From: Cyanophora paradoxa
Taxonomy: Eukaryota > Glaucocystophyceae > Cyanophorales > Cyanophoraceae
Assembly (NCBI GenBank): GCA_004431415.1
Contig: QPMI01000614.1
Location: 103,501-167,500 of the forward strand
Length of the DNA stretch: 64,000 nucleotides
Direction: 5' to 3'
Positions 1 through 11,532 of this stretch are shown piece after piece. Numbering within the stretch: the first letter of the stretch is position 1; every line of letters starts with the position of its first letter. Below the pieces are notes generated by a model. It worked only from the letters and a program-made list of their open reading frames with translations. It made no database searches and was not told where the DNA came from. The position numbers were made by a program, and so were the translations under genes.

Positions 1-1728
1 AAAGCATGTACTCCTCCATCTTACTGAAGTCCTCCTCTCCTTCCACCCCCTCCTCAAGCACGTCCGACTCCACAACCTGCGCGGAACAGCTCGGACAAGC
101 ATGAAGCACCACACCCCGACCCACGCGAACCTCTTCTGCGACGACCGACTCTGCAGACAGGGGCACAGCGGCTGGCGCAGTGCTTTCTGCAGCGGCTGCG
201 GCCTTTGCGGCCGCTGCGCGGGCTGCTGGAGTCATGTTCTTCCGCGGCATCCCGACTGCCGATGTCTGTGGAACTGCGGCAGACGGAGCGGATGCGGCTG
301 GCGTGGCGGCAGCGCCATCCGCGGAAGAGCTCCCCTTCTTCTTTTCCGCCATGAGCTCGTCGAACGATTTCACGCCAAAAGCTTTCTTTCCTGCTGCTGC
401 CGCCGCCGCCACTTTGCCCGCCGCTACGGGCGCCGCTGGTGCTGCCGTCTTCGCCCCAGAAGAAGGGCCCGAGCTTCCGGAAGAAGCAACGGGCTTTCCA
501 GTGACAGCGACTCGCTTGTTGGCGCCCCCAGAAGCTGGGGACTCGACGGATGGCCGCTTCTTCGCCGCCGAGGCCGGTGCAGTCCCCTCGGAGCCGCTGC
601 CGGAAGCATCCGCGGCCGCCTGCGCCGTCTTGAGCTCCTTCTCTTTCCTCTTCTCCGCCATGATCTCGTCAAAGGTCTTCACTTTGCCCAGCTCCTGGGG
701 GCCCTCCGGCGCCGAGCCGCCCACGTTGGGTCGCTGCGCTTCCTGTATCCGCGGACGCTGCTGATCTCGGTGTACGTCCCGCCCGTTCAAGCCACCGCGC
801 ATGGCATGCGGGCCGTTCTCGAAGTCACGACGCGGCTGCTGCACGGCGGGTCGATCGATTGGCGCGGGCCGATCGTACGGCCGGGGTCGAGGGATCGCGT
901 CTCGCTCGCGCTGCATCGGCCCTCCGCCGCGTGGTCTTGTTGCGAGCGGCTTCTCGTCGAACGCCCCGCCCTGTTGCTTCATCGCCAGCGTCGTCCTTAA
1001 GTCGCTCCGCTCCGGTCGGCCTGGCGGAGTTCCGAGCCGTGCGGCGACGGGGGCGCGCTCATCGCGCTGCTTTACTGTCTGCGAGATGGCTGCGACTAAC
1101 AGATTGCCGGCACGCCGCTGCTGACCTCCAGCTTGCTGGATCGGCGGCGGAGCTCGGGCAAAGCGGCCCGCCGCATCGCCATGCGCGGGAACGACGCGGC
1201 GAGATTGCGGCCCAGGCTGCTCGTAATCCGCTGAAGGATCGATGAGAAGATTGCTGTGTGGCGCGGTCATGACGGGCTGAACAGGCTGGACATGTGGGGC
1301 GAGTCGCGCGTCGTGACTGTACGGGCATAGGTTTCCCTTGTTACAGCCGGTCGGAGAGGCCCAGTAACGGCAGGGCGTAGCTGCAGGAGGCGCCACGGGG
1401 GCAAGAACAGGCGCCACAGCGCGAGTCTGCGAACGAATTTGATCATCAGACAAACGCAACACACACGAGAAGCGGTACAGGCACCGGGTGGCGAAATGTG
1501 CAGGCTCGATCGACGCAACCGCCAACGCCGGGCATCCACTTGCGGCAGGTCGTCGGGTTGGCCTTCGCCGCCTCGGAGTGCCTGAATGTACACGCGGCGC
1601 CCTGCTCTCGCGCGTGAGATAGCCGCGAAAGAAGTCGCTGGCATAAGCTCGCTCGAGTCGCTGACCCGCGTGCAGGCGCCCATGACGAAGAAGTGGCAAT
1701 CGCCAAGGCCAGCCATTCCAGTCGCCAT
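1..1728 (-). CDS. CCCH zinc-finger protein, ZC3H11A-like (3' end outside window)
   Basis: Likely nuclear RNA-binding protein of the ZC3H11A type, a family linked to mRNA export. Three CCCH fingers lie near the N-terminus. Finger 1 begins DCHFFVMGACTR and is completed after a 64-nt intron (1602-1665) as GAACTFRH, giving C-x7-C-x5-C-x3-H. Finger 2 is CRKWMPGVGGC..CTFRH. Finger 3 is CRYWASPTGCNKGNLCPYSH (C-x8-C-x5-C-x3-H). The order, spacing and the CHFF start resemble animal ZC3H11A. A second short intron separates fingers 2 and 3. The frame then stays open to the window edge, with a low-complexity Ala/Pro/Arg region and two copies of a short motif, TFDEIMAEK and SFDELMAEK. The start is the first in-frame ATG. 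Its upstream neighbour E2F is divergent. The homology is recognised from the finger pattern only. Confidence 0.8.
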
Positions 1729-1879
1729 TGCTAGCTTCCCAAACGCAAGGTGATGCTCCGCGCTGCGCCTGCCCTTGGGCTAGGAGAGAGGCTGCAGCCC
1801 TGGCTGCTCCTTTCAGGGGTACAGTGCTCCAGGTCTTGGTTGTCGGAGCGACGAGCGGCTTCGAACTGATCGATCTGTC
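1729..1879. promoter_or_regulatory. Divergent promoter between the CCCH-finger and E2F genes
   Basis: Only 151 bases separate the two start codons, which point away from each other, so both genes must share this stretch as promoter and 5' leader. No TATA box was recognised. The assignment rests on position alone. Confidence 0.5.
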
Positions 1880-3062
1880 ATGTCGGTACAATGCGCTTGC
1901 CCGCGCTGCCCGAGCGTCGCTAACCGTGCGCAGGCGGATGCGCGCCCGGGGCCGTCGGATACGACAGATGACGAGCACGACAATACAAATCGTGCAAAGC
2001 GAGCTCGGCGCCCTCCGACGCGGTCGTCCTCCGGCGACAGCGCAGCCTCATCCAGCGCAACTTCGAGCAGCTCGCTGGCGCTCTTGACCAAACGAGTGTG
2101 CGAGCCCTCACAAACGGGACCAACAAACTCTTATGCGCGCGCAGTTCATCGCTCTTCTAGCCCCTAACGGCAGCATCGATCTGAATGCTGCCGCCGACAA
2201 GCTGAGTATTTCGAAGAGAAGACTTTACGATATCATCAACACGCTGGAGGGCGGTGCGGAAAAGCAATGCGATCTTGCCAGTGTTCCTCGAATTAATTCT
2301 AGATGCCCAGTCCAGTTGATTGAAAAGCTGGGCAAAAATTCTTGGGCCTGGCGAGGACCGAACATGCAGTTGTCCTCACAATGCTCTCGTCTTCGTGAGC
2401 AACTTGCAAGTTTGCAAGAGCAGGAGGTTGGTGTTGCTTTTTGCTTAAGCCTCATCTGGCATCTGACTGCTGCGAGAATGCAGAGAGAAGTCGAATCTAT
2501 TATAGAGGAAATGAATGAGAATCTAATAAGCACACGGAATGAGCAGACCAGGTAGCGGCTCCTTCTCATGCGTGCTAATGGTCCGCATGTGTCTCGCTCA
2601 TGCTCTTCTTCAGATTACCCTTGGGCAAGAGGCTGCTTTTCCTCACACAAAGAGATATTATGAATCAGGGTGAGTGAACCCCACCGGCTGTCACACTACT
2701 CTTACCAGCGGGGGTGCAGCATGGGCCGCAGGGAGGACCTTGATCGCTGTGCAGTGTGCAAAAGTGGACACTTGTTTTTGGTGGTTTCACGACTGATGCT
2801 GCTTTTCAGCTCCCAGTCACAAACTGGCTTCGAGCTTCAGGGTCCAGAACAGCTCGAGGGTGCATTTAAAGCATTTGGAGAGGGACATTTAGACATCTTT
2901 GTAAGCATTTTCTTGCTATTTTGTGCGCGGCACTCTTCCTCGAAACTGTTCATAAAAAGTGCGCAGGTGTTGGCTGAGAAAGGCGAAGTTCCCCCTGACC
3001 CTGACCTGGATCCAGATCTGGCCACACAACAACGGCCCGCTCTAGCAACAGAGAATCCGTAG
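1880..3062 (+). CDS. E2F: E2F-family transcription factor
   Basis: Cell-cycle transcription factor that pairs with DP proteins on TTTSSCGC-type sites. A Ser/Arg-rich N-terminus is followed by the winged-helix DNA-binding domain, rebuilt across introns 2096-2144 and 2254-2310. It reads LLTKR/FIALLAPNGSIDLNAAADKL, then SKRRLYDIINTLEG, then VQLIEKLGKNSWAWRG. The RRLYDIINTLEG helix has the E2F form rather than the DP form. A coiled-coil dimerisation stretch follows (LREQLASLQEQE, REVESIIEEMNENL), then LLFLTQRDI and RTLIAVQ, resembling the marked-box region. Introns after LQEQE, after NEQTR and after IMNQ keep the frame if spliced. The acidic end PPDPDLDPDLA could be a short activation tail. The stop is at 3060. 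The splicing of the last third is less certain. Confidence 0.85.
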
Positions 3063-3527
3063 CAACATTAGGACGGAACTAAATCGCAAGTACGGGCTAC
3101 AGGTGCAGGATATACACTGCAGTGTCGTTAACATGGGCCCAGCCCATGGAGCTTGCACCCAGCCGGCCGGGCCATGCGTTGCCCACTGAGGGGAGTAATG
3201 CACCTCCCCGCAGACTCTGGCTACAGGTGCATGGCGTCTCGGGGCGGCGGGGTAGTCTCAAAATAGAGTCAGCATACGCCGGGGGCGCAAAAGGGTCAGA
3301 TCGAAATTGAATTCGAAAAACTTTGAATTCGAAATCGAAGCAAGCGGAGCGCACTTGATCATGATCGATCGCAACGTGAATATAGGTATATATACGTTCA
3401 AACCTCCACCAAATTAAAGGCGAGCCCCTGCCGCAGTGCGCATGCAGCTGTGCACGTGAGGGCACGATCGCGAAGGTTGAATATTAATTCGAATGGCCGA
3501 TATGCACGATCAACGTGAACGTTATAA
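3063..3527. other. Intergenic DNA after E2F
   Basis: No gene is seen. The stretch turns A/T-rich after about 3300, with repeated short words such as gaattcgaa and gatcatgatcgatcg. A fragment near 3130-3260 has the look of the GC-rich subtelomeric repeats found elsewhere in the window. Confidence 0.5.
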
Positions 3528-3936
3528 TTAATGCTTCGAATTCAGAAGAACGTTAACGAATTCAAATTAAAGTCCGATGCTCCAATATGCAATCGCGATC
3601 GGCCCCGGGGATCGGTACATATACCAAACCATGATCGAAATCGAAATATTGAATCAAAGTCCAACCAGTATTCCGCTTTCCATTAGGGCGTCCTTGATGT
3701 GCGCGCCCCCCCTCCGCAGGCTGACTCCATCATGCATGTCGTTAATGCTTCGAATTCAGAAGAAAATTAACAAAGTCAAATTAAAGTCCGATGCTCAAAT
3801 TTGCAATCGCGATCGGCCCCGGGGATCGGTACATATACCAAACCATGATCGAAATCGAAATATTGTCCAACCAGTATTCCGCTTTCCATTAGGGCGTCCT
3901 TGATGTGCGCACCCCCCTACCGCAGGCTGACTCCAT
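3528..3936 (+). repeat. Two-copy tandem repeat, period about 214 bp
   Basis: Copy 1 starts at 3528 and copy 2 at 3742, both with ttaatgcttcgaattcagaa. Both contain cgatcggccccggggatcgg, a run of cgaaatcgaaat and cattagggcgtccttgatgt. Copy 2 lacks a few bases of copy 1 and differs at scattered sites, so the duplication is not brand new. Copy 2 runs directly into the GC-rich repeat at 3952. Confidence 0.85.
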
Positions 3937-3951
3937 GTCGGCGCCCCCACG

Positions 3952-4349
3952 GGGACCCTCACATCGGAGTGCGCCCCCGTTTGCTTTCATTTGGATCTCA
4001 AGACCTTTCGATTTCGATCTAACCCCTTTTCGCGCCCCCCGGCGCCCACCGCAGGCTGACTCCATGCCAGGCCCCCGGGGCCCCCCAGGGCCCGTAGGGG
4101 CTGCCGCCACCGCCCCAAGACGACCCCCCGCCGCCACAAGACGCGATGCAGCACCACGCCGTGCATGCGGGCACACGTAGCTCTAGCCAGCTAGAGTGTC
4201 CGCGGGGAGGCGCATTACTCTCCTTAGGGGGCCACGCAGGGCCCGGCCGGCCAGTTCGCTGGTGGGCTGGGCCCGCGGCCGCGGCGGCCGCAGTGTACAT
4301 TCCCACACTTGTAGCCCGGACCTGCGTTTTAATACGTGTCCAAATGCGT
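3952..4349 (+). repeat. Dispersed GC-rich repeat A, copy 1
   Basis: About 400 bp, also present at 43626-44031 and, without its first third, at 46214-46505. It starts gggaccctca.atcggagtg, contains cccaccgcag.ctgactccat, a stretch with gcggccgcggcggccgc, and ends in ttgtagcccggacctgcg followed by gtgtccaaatgcg. The open frames inside are by-products of base composition. Confidence 0.85.
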
Positions 4350-4460
4350 TCACCGGACCTCCTGTCCCCAAAGTGCAACCCCCTCCGCACGTGCAATGGA
4401 AACATGCATTCTCGAAGTAAAAAAAGGGACTTATCTACAAAGGCAACACAATTCAGCGGC

Positions 4461-5893
4461 TTAGTCGTCCACCTCCTCCACAGTTGTGCCGTCATTGCCC
4501 GCCTTCTGCTCACCGAACGTCATTGGCCGCCAGCGCTCAGAGAGGCATGAAAAACCAACCTTCTCGGTCTCCTCCTGCATATCCGACGTCCAGAGGGTCA
4601 GGTTGTCACGAAGCAGCTGCATGATGAGGGTGGAGTCCTGAACCGAAAAGAGAATCCATCATAAAGGCAAGGACCGTGCAGTTGTTGGTGGACAAAATGT
4701 ACCTTGTACGACTCGTCGCTAAGAGTGTCGAGCTCCGCAATCGCATCATCGAACGCCTGCTTTGCCAGCTGGCACGCGCTGTACGGAGTACTTGAGGCGA
4801 AGTTGTCAAAAACGCGCCGGAAAGTGCGAACCGATCAGGGAAGTTCAGAATCTCGTAGTAGAACACGGAGAAGTTGAGCGCGAGGCCAAGGCGAATGGGG
4901 TGGGTCGGAGGCAGTTCCGACGACGCAATGTCCGACGCCTGCTTGTAAGCCGCGAGCGAGTCGTCCGCAGCCGCCTGCCGGTCCGCGCCAGTCGCGAATT
5001 CCGCGAGATAGCGGTGGTAGTCGCCCTTCATCTTGTAGTAGAAGACCTTCGACTCACCGCTCGTCGCGGCCGGAATGAGGTGCTCCACCAAAATGCTAAG
5101 AATGTCACGGCAAATGCCGGCGAGCTCCTGCTCACAGAAGGATTGGACCACGCCGAAACATAGCAAAGGGAGCCAATCGCACCTGCTCGACCTTGATGCG
5201 GTAGTCACGAATCTTGGCCACGTGCGCAGTCTGGCCCTTGTTCTCCTCCTTCTGCTCAATGGAGGAGATGATCCGCCACGACGCACGGCGAGCGCCGATG
5301 ACGTTCTTGTAAGCAACCGAGAGGAGATTGCGCTCCTCGACGGTGAGCTCCAAGTCGAGCTTAGCGACCTTCTTCATGGCCTCCACCTAAGGACGAAACG
5401 GAGGAGGGCGTCAAGGGTTCGGACGCGCAGCCGGCGATTGGAGCGCGAACCATCTCATCGTAGCGCTCAGCTGCACGGACGATGCGGAGGAAAGAATCGC
5501 CGGAGTCAGCGGCAAGAGGAGGAACGGTTTGAATGTGCAGAGCCGGGTGCTATTCTCAACAGCCCAGGAGGCACGCTAGGTTGCGCAGAGAAGTGTCGGA
5601 TAAAGCAATTCACCTTGCTCGGCCAGCTGCGAGAAGGGGCGGGGGTTCAGGCGTCAGCGCAGGCCGCAGATCTCAAGCCACCTAAGGTGAGTGGCGGGAA
5701 GATCGTGCAAGGCGAACCTTGGCCATGTAGACCTGGACGATGAGCGCACGACAAGGTACACCACGAAGTCGTAAGCCAACGCGATGTAGGGGGACGCTCG
5801 CGCTGGCGCTAAATGCCCGCGGCGGCATCGTCGCCAGCCGGCGACATTCTAACACATCGACCGACGCACCTGCGCCTCACGCTCGTCGGCCAT
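4461..5893 (-). CDS. 14-3-3 phosphoserine-binding protein
   Basis: Dimeric adaptor that binds phosphorylated client proteins in cytosol and nucleus. Nine exons splice to 256 codons, the normal family length. They are 5893-5870 (MADEREAQ), 5732-5718 (VYMAK), 5626-5614 (LAEQ), 5470-5451 (AERYDEM), 5386-5183, 5127-4832, 4778-4703, 4637-4560 and 4505-4461. All junctions are GT-AG and phases agree throughout. Signature stretches are seen: [20 protein letters not shown], then [17 protein letters not shown], then [11 protein letters not shown], then [20 protein letters not shown], then [12 protein letters not shown]. The phosphate-binding Lys, two Arg and Tyr lie in these blocks. The C-terminus is a short acidic tail ending VEEVDD. 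The four 5' exons are only 24, 15, 13 and 20 nt, which is unusual. The gene is divergent from the SUN gene. Confidence 0.97.
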
Positions 5894-6138
5894 TGTCCTC
5901 TTTGGCGGTGGTTCGTTGTGTGTGTGTTGACTGTCAGGGGGGTACGCACGCACAGGAGCGCGGCTCAGCGCCCCAGCCAGCTTAGCGAAAATGACGCTGG
6001 AGCGCAGCTCGCGGCGCAGCGGCGGAAGGTTCCTATGAGAGGTCGCGCGCTGCGGATGGATGTTTTTGAATTCTTAGCGCAGGCGCACACAAGGCGGCGC
6101 GGACGTAAGCGTCGGCGACGTCGCCCTGTACGCGGTGA
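5894..6138. promoter_or_regulatory. Divergent promoter between 14-3-3 and SUN genes
   Basis: These 245 bases separate two divergent start codons. A tttggcgg word near 5902, just upstream of the 14-3-3 start, resembles an E2F site, but a single match is weak evidence. No TATA box was seen. Confidence 0.45.
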
Positions 6139-8840
6139 ATGCATCACTGCGCGCGCGCTCTAACCCCGCCCCGCAGCGCTACTCCCCGAATACTTCGGCC
6201 GCGGACGACGCCGTCGCCTTCGCGGAGCGCGAGCCTCTCGAGGAACTACTCTGCGGTCGACTCTGCGCCTTACAAAGTGAGCGCGCGGATGGTGTTTTGG
6301 GAGAGAAGAAAGAGCAGGCACTTGACCGGCCCGCTTGCAATTTCCGCAGTTCCCGCCTCTCTCCCCTCCCCGAGCAAGGCAGAAGAACGGGGAGGGTGCG
6401 GCAGTCACCGATTTTTTGAGCGAGGACAAGGAGGAGTTGAACGTGGATCCGTCTGCTGGCACAAAGACGATTTCGAATACGATTGCGACTGCGCTGCAAA
6501 CAGCTTACTATGCTATTTCAAGCAGCGGGTTATGCAGGCGGTTGTTCAAAGGAGCACTGTCACTCGCCGTTTTCTTCGTTATCCTGGCGGTCGTAGCCGA
6601 GCTCGTGCAACACGATTATCCTGGCGGTCGTAGCCGAGCTCGTGAGCCGAGCTCGTGCGAGCTCGTAAACCTGTTACTTCTGCCTTACAATACGTGCACA
6701 GTTCCTCTGACCGGGCATGACTACCTGGATCACAAGTTCGTCCCTCTAGTCTTCCCTTCGTCCCTCCCAAGAACGGCTCAAGCCGGCGAAAGTTTGGCAC
6801 AGTGTCCAAATGCAATGCTGTGCAGATTTCGTTCGCTAGCGGAGATGACAGTGACAGAGCAACTGAATAAGCTGGAAGCGTCCTTGGAATCCCGCGCGTT
6901 TCCTGGTTTCTATCTGTGATGCGCAGCAATCTGAAGTACCTGGACAGGCTCTGCCCTGACAGCTGCGGCACTCGCCTCCCGAGTGGACGAGCTCTCCCAA
7001 GCCGTCAAAGAGCTTCGACTCCAGGCCGAGAAACCTCATTCCCCTCCTAAAGTGAAGGTGCTCTCTTTCTAATGCTTGCACATTGCAGCAATGCTGAAGG
7101 ATTTTCAGGCTGAGGAAGTGCAGGCAGAAGAGAAGGAGGGGACAGGTAGTGAAGTGACACTGGCCCTCGAGCATAAATTTCAAGGCGAACTGTCACTTCT
7201 GCGCAAGGATGTAATGGAGAGCGTAAAGAAGATGATACCAAGAACGGCTCAAGCCAGCGAAAGTCTGACACAGAGTCTGGAGGAGAAGGTCGTGGCTGTA
7301 ACAGCGGAGATTCTGCCAAAGCTGGAGCACAGTATCGACGAACGATTCGCGAAGCTCTGGAAAGAGGCTGATCGTCTTGGGGCAGCTCTAGACCCAAAAC
7401 ATCTATCTCAAGCTCTCGACTCGGCCCCAGTGAAGGCCTGGGTCTCGAAGGCCGTTCATGAGGTTCTGCTCTCACCCCATGAGCTGGCAATCGCCTTGGA
7501 CCGCGCGAGAGGACACAAAGAACAGCTGAATCTGACAGCCTTGGTAGCCTGGATGGAAGCTTTTAAAAATTTCAATTTGTGACCCTTCGTTCACAGGTGA
7601 TGAAGGTTGTTCGTGAACAGCTCGAAGTCTTCGCAGCTGATGAGGTGCGTGATGTGTTTGCATCCTCGTGCTCCTGCACTCTGCTCCCCCCCCCTCCCCC
7701 CCCTCCCCCTCCCTCCCCCCCCCTCCCCTCCTCCCCCTCCTTTCCCGACGCCTTCATTCAGATCGGCCTCCCCGATCTGGCACTTTACTCTGGCGGTGGT
7801 CGTATAGTGCACGGAAGTGGGTGCATCATTCTCCTTGGATGCATTCGTTTCTGTGTGTGAGCAAAGGCAGGTGGACGGCGCCATCGTTCCTCCCAACGAA
7901 CAAACGACCGCTACAGGTCACCACTGATCCGCATTATTTATTGTTTCTAAATTGCAAGCGCAGATGCTGCCTCCGGGTGCCCTGGTCCATGAGAGGGCGT
8001 GGTCCATGTTCAAGCACTATATGATTTCTATCCCGCTGTACGTTTTTGGAGTGCCGGCGCCCCCGGCCAGCCGGTCGAGCAGCTAATATTTTGGGCGGTA
8101 GGCATTACGTCGTTCTGGCCAGGAACTACCTCACGCTAGCCTTTCTTGGTACTCTGGCCCTTCAGGGAGACCTTGTCTACCGCTCACTTCAAACAGGATA
8201 CACACAGTCTACGCATGCTCCCGAAGTCATCCTTCAAGTGAGTTCTGAGTTCATTAAGTTGTACATACGATAATCACCAGTACGCAGGCGCATCACGATC
8301 GTGGGCAGTGCTGGCCGATGGCTGGCCAGTCTGGATATGTAACCATTCGATTGCCGGAGCGGGCAGTAATTGAGGCTTTTAGCATTCAGCATCTCGAACC
8401 CACTGTCATTGTTTCGGCTGTATGCACTGTCATTGTTTCGGCTGTATCTAATTTCATTTAATTTCATTCTGCAGGATACAGCTCCAAAGGACATTCGTGT
8501 GGAGGCACTTGGAGACTTCCCCACTGCAGGGACGAAGGGGGAGGTCATTGCTCGTCACACCTATCTGCCATCCAATGGAAAAGTGCAGGTAATGAATCAA
8601 CGCTGCTTACATTCAAAGATCTTGAAGTCTTTGCGTCCTTATCATGTTTGCCGTGTATTGACCTGATGTTCCACTCAGACATTCTATGTGGACACTACAC
8701 TGACTCCTGCACTTCGAACAAACCGATTCTTGCGCCTTTGGGTGGATTCTAACCATGGCAATAAGCTCTACACTTGCATCTACCGGTTTCGTGTCCACGG
8801 CAAGCCTGCGCTCAGCATAGACACGCAAGCTAGCGGCTAG
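6139..8840 (+). CDS. SUN-domain inner nuclear membrane protein
   Basis: Sad1/UNC-84 protein, expected to span the inner nuclear membrane and bind KASH partners in the perinuclear space. An N-terminal exon splices to KNGEGAAVTDFLSEDKEEL. One membrane segment follows (GALSLAVFFVILAVVAELV, about 6550-6610), then coiled coil over several exons (for example ASRVDELSQAVKELRLQAEK and the exon at 7090-7580). The C-terminal SUN domain is seen as LPDLALYSGGGRIVHGS, then GQCWPMAGQSGYVTIRLPER, then AVIEAFSIQHLEPT, and finally LRLWVDSNHGNKLYTCIYRF with RVHG. The CWPMAG..GYVTIRL and YTCIYRFRVHG blocks are diagnostic. The stop is TAG at 8838. One intron (about 7650-7770) holds a long C/T tract. The first exon and some middle splice sites are uncertain. 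A 28-bp repeat with period 37 follows the membrane segment. Confidence 0.88.
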
Positions 8841-9989
8841 CTAGCTGCATCTGTGACCTACGCCTGTGTGGGCTACACATAGGAGGGTGCGGCCCTCGCC
8901 GTTGCCGGCCCGGCCATTCCCCCCAAGGCGCGAAAGGGGAGTACCGTTCCACCCTCGCAATGGCCTAAGCCGCTCGTGTGGCGTGTGCAGCATCGCGTTG
9001 TCGGTGGGCAGTAGTGGTCCCAACCCACACAAACAAAGGGGTATTCAGGTCCTGTATCCCTGATGAGGATGACAATGCAAGGTGATCCAGAATGTATCTG
9101 GCTCTTTTGGCTGTGGTGATTTGGATTTTGGCTGAGTGGGGGTTTGGGACCCAGCTAGTAGCCCCTGAAACCTCACAGGGGACCCTACGGCCCGGGTAGC
9201 GACTTTGTGCAGCTAATTTTTCGCAGGTTCTCGAGACTCTGAGAGCATCTTTCATCACTACCCACGCTAGTGGGTCCCTGACAGATCCTTGCACGCCCCT
9301 CTAGGGGCCTCTGCGGTTTTGTCATACCCAGCTGCAGTGGTGCTGGCGTGGGCGTGTCTTTTACTTGCTCTCTCTCTCACACACACACAGGATTCCCCTC
9401 CCACACAAACGTGGGCGGATCCATCCAGTGGGACCGGGACTGGGACCTGCAGGAGAGAAGGGGGAGGGGAGGGGGAAGGCAGGGGCAGGGGGAAGTAGAT
9501 GTGGGCGGGGGCCGCGGGCCAGGATCTTGGCCCAGTCGCAAGCTTAAGCGCTAGCTACGTTGAGACTGTCCGCCATCAAATACTAGCCTAGTCGTTGTGT
9601 AAGCAGGTTGCGTTGGGGCTGGTAGCGGGGGCCGGGCCGGGAGACGTCGTAATCGAAATTAATTCAAAATCAATCTGGGTGTACCCCACAAGTCTTTGTT
9701 GTCGACGTCTTGCAGGTCCCTCCACACGCAAGCGGAGCGCGTCGATCACGCAATTCATCGACTCGGCCGCAAGCGCCGCCGCGCTCTGAATCCCCGTTGC
9801 AGCCGGTAGCGAAAAAGTGCACAGACGTACGCGGCGGCGTGCAGTAGCTGCTTTGCCAGTTCAGCGTCGGCGTCGATCATCGAATCGGGCGCGCAGGCTC
9901 CGCGGTCGGCAGGCGCGGCAGCTGGCAGGCGCGGCAGCCGGCATACGCGGAGAAGCGCAGCACCCTGAGCGTTGATCCATGCGCGCTCC
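8841..9989. other. Intergenic DNA with repeat fragments
   Basis: No convincing gene. It begins with a diverged piece of the telomere-associated repeat (about 8858-9000: acctacgcctgtgtgggcta, then ggtgcggccctcgccgttgc). A dispersed repeat shared with 37566-37700 lies at 9258-9385. A purine-rich stretch (9455-9500) follows, then GC-rich DNA with no conserved frame. Confidence 0.55.
9258..9385 (+). repeat. Dispersed repeat shared with 37566-37700
   Basis: The shared core includes gctagtgggtccctgac, ccttgcacg, ggggcctctgcgg and ttttgtcatacccag, and ends in a CT-microsatellite (ctctctctct). The second copy lies inside the inner transposon-like insertion at 36211-37966, so this may be a solo fragment of that element. 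Confidence 0.7.
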
Positions 9990-10612
9990 AGCTCGTTGGA
10001 GCTAGCGCAGTGAGTTCATGCGGCCCCGCAAGAAGCAGCAGAAGCACGGACAGGGCAGGGGGCCCCAAGCCGCAGATGGGCCGGCGGGCACGCCCCCGAG
10101 GCCAGCGCACGATGCACCGAAGACCTCTGAACCCAACGCCGAGTCCGAGTCGGCGCGGGATGCGCCCGATCTGGGTTTTTCGATTTTGATCCACAGGTCC
10201 GTACCAGCGCGCGCCCGGCCCTGTTCCATCCCGATGTTCTCCACAGAGAGAAGAATAACCCGCTGGTCGTCGTCGCTCATATATTCGTCATTCTCCTCCT
10301 GTGAGGCCGGTTGCACCTTCTGAATCAAGAGTTTCTCTCACCGAGCATGCTTTCAGTTTCCAAGGCTCTCAGGCATCCTTTTGCTTCTTCTCAAGCTTCC
10401 TTCTCTTCCTCGAAGCGCTTTTCGCTTCTTGCCTGTTCGTAGCAAACTTCTTGAGGAACAAGTTTGACGCTGAAGGGCCAATACTGTTCTGGGGTGAGCA
10501 TTTAATCATTTCTTCAAAGAATTCACGCTCACCTCGGCAATTGCGAAGGCCTTCATGCAGCCTTCGGCGCATGTTATCTTCAGGCCCTTCTTCTCCCGGA
10601 GTCAAACTATGA
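9990..10612 (-). CDS. Possible gene fragments, acidic and Lys-rich, function unknown
   Basis: Two open stretches on the minus strand look weakly protein-like. One (10612-10369) contains GPEDNMRRRLHEGL and a basic tail RKRRKLEKKQK. The other (10328-10002) contains EENDEYMSDDDQR. A 44-nt GTGAGC..CCCAG intron can be placed in the first, but no splice scheme joins them cleanly. The plus strand over the same stretch also has open frames. This could be a real small nuclear-protein gene, a decayed one, or chance. Confidence 0.22.
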
Positions 10613-10742
10613 TGACCGCCAGCGGCTCACAGGTATAGCTGCCCGAAGTCTTTTGGCTGGTTGCTTTGCTCGTCACACATAGCTACCTAAAAACAATACG
10701 CTGGAACCACGCGGCCGACTGCTTCGACATGCCTTTCCTCGG

Positions 10743-11203
10743 CTGACGCCCCGGTTGCTTCGGCAGGGCTTTCCTCTCTGGCGCTGCGACTCAGGGTGCT
10801 AGTAGCAGCGTCAAGCATAACACTCTACGCGATATACAAGGTAGGAAGCATCTTTTTTGTGCTCCAATTACTTATCTAGAGATGAAACACGCAGCGCAAG
10901 CTTATTTGTGCAACGTTCTTTGCATGGAATACCAATGCTTCGCTCCTCTCCCGAAGAGCAAACATTGCCTTCCAGCTCTTCTCCCCTGCGATCGCTTTTG
11001 TGTTCTGGACATGTTTCTTTTCTCCGCGAGGAGAGTATCGGCTGTTTCGTACCGACCTTTCAATCCTTCCGATACACTCTGTTGTGATCCTAGGCGCAGT
11101 CAATGGTTTCCTATACTTCCTGTACTACAGAAGCTGGTCCAGATGGAAAAGCTGCATCTGGCTAGACCGTCATTCTTTTCTGGCAGTCGTTGATACGAGG
11201 TAG
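10743..11203 (+). CDS. Candidate multi-pass membrane protein (partial model)
   Basis: Two exons can be joined. The first has ALRLRVLVAASSITLYAIYK up to a GTAGGA donor near 10842. The second starts after the acceptor acacgcag near 10895 and reads RKLICATFFAWNTN. It continues with FQLFSPAIAFVFWTCFF, then LPIHSVVILGAVNGFLYFLY, and stops at 11201. Three or four hydrophobic helices are visible. The FVFW..LPIH arrangement is faintly like the AIG1/FAR-17a membrane hydrolase family, but the catalytic residues were not confirmed. The 5' end was not found. Frames upstream (10506-10680) are open and may belong to it. Confidence 0.4.
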
Positions 11204-11393
11204 AGTATGAGAATGTGAGCTGCTCTTCACCGTGTGTCTACGCTGAACGCACACAACAGAACCACCTGTGCTGGGGGCGCCCCGGGCGAAGCTCGATAAT
11301 GGGCAGATATCGGAAAAAGCATGGCCATGGCCAGGGCAGACGTCGACCTTCAGCTTCAAGGCTTAACAACTACGAGACCTTATTGCGGAGGGG

Positions 11394-11408
11394 GTGGTGC
11401 AAGGATCG

Positions 11409-11454
<46 letters not shown>

Positions 11455-11501
11455 GGGGAGGGCCTGCCCTAGCCATGGGCTTTTCTGCATGCACGGCCCA
11501 G

Positions 11502-11532
<31 letters not shown>

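Noticed and set aside
101-1000. Plus-strand Cys/Arg-rich frame of about 300 codons
   Set aside because: It is the antisense shadow of the CCCH-finger gene, whose minus-strand frame carries the conserved fingers and repeated FDE(I/L)MAEK motifs.
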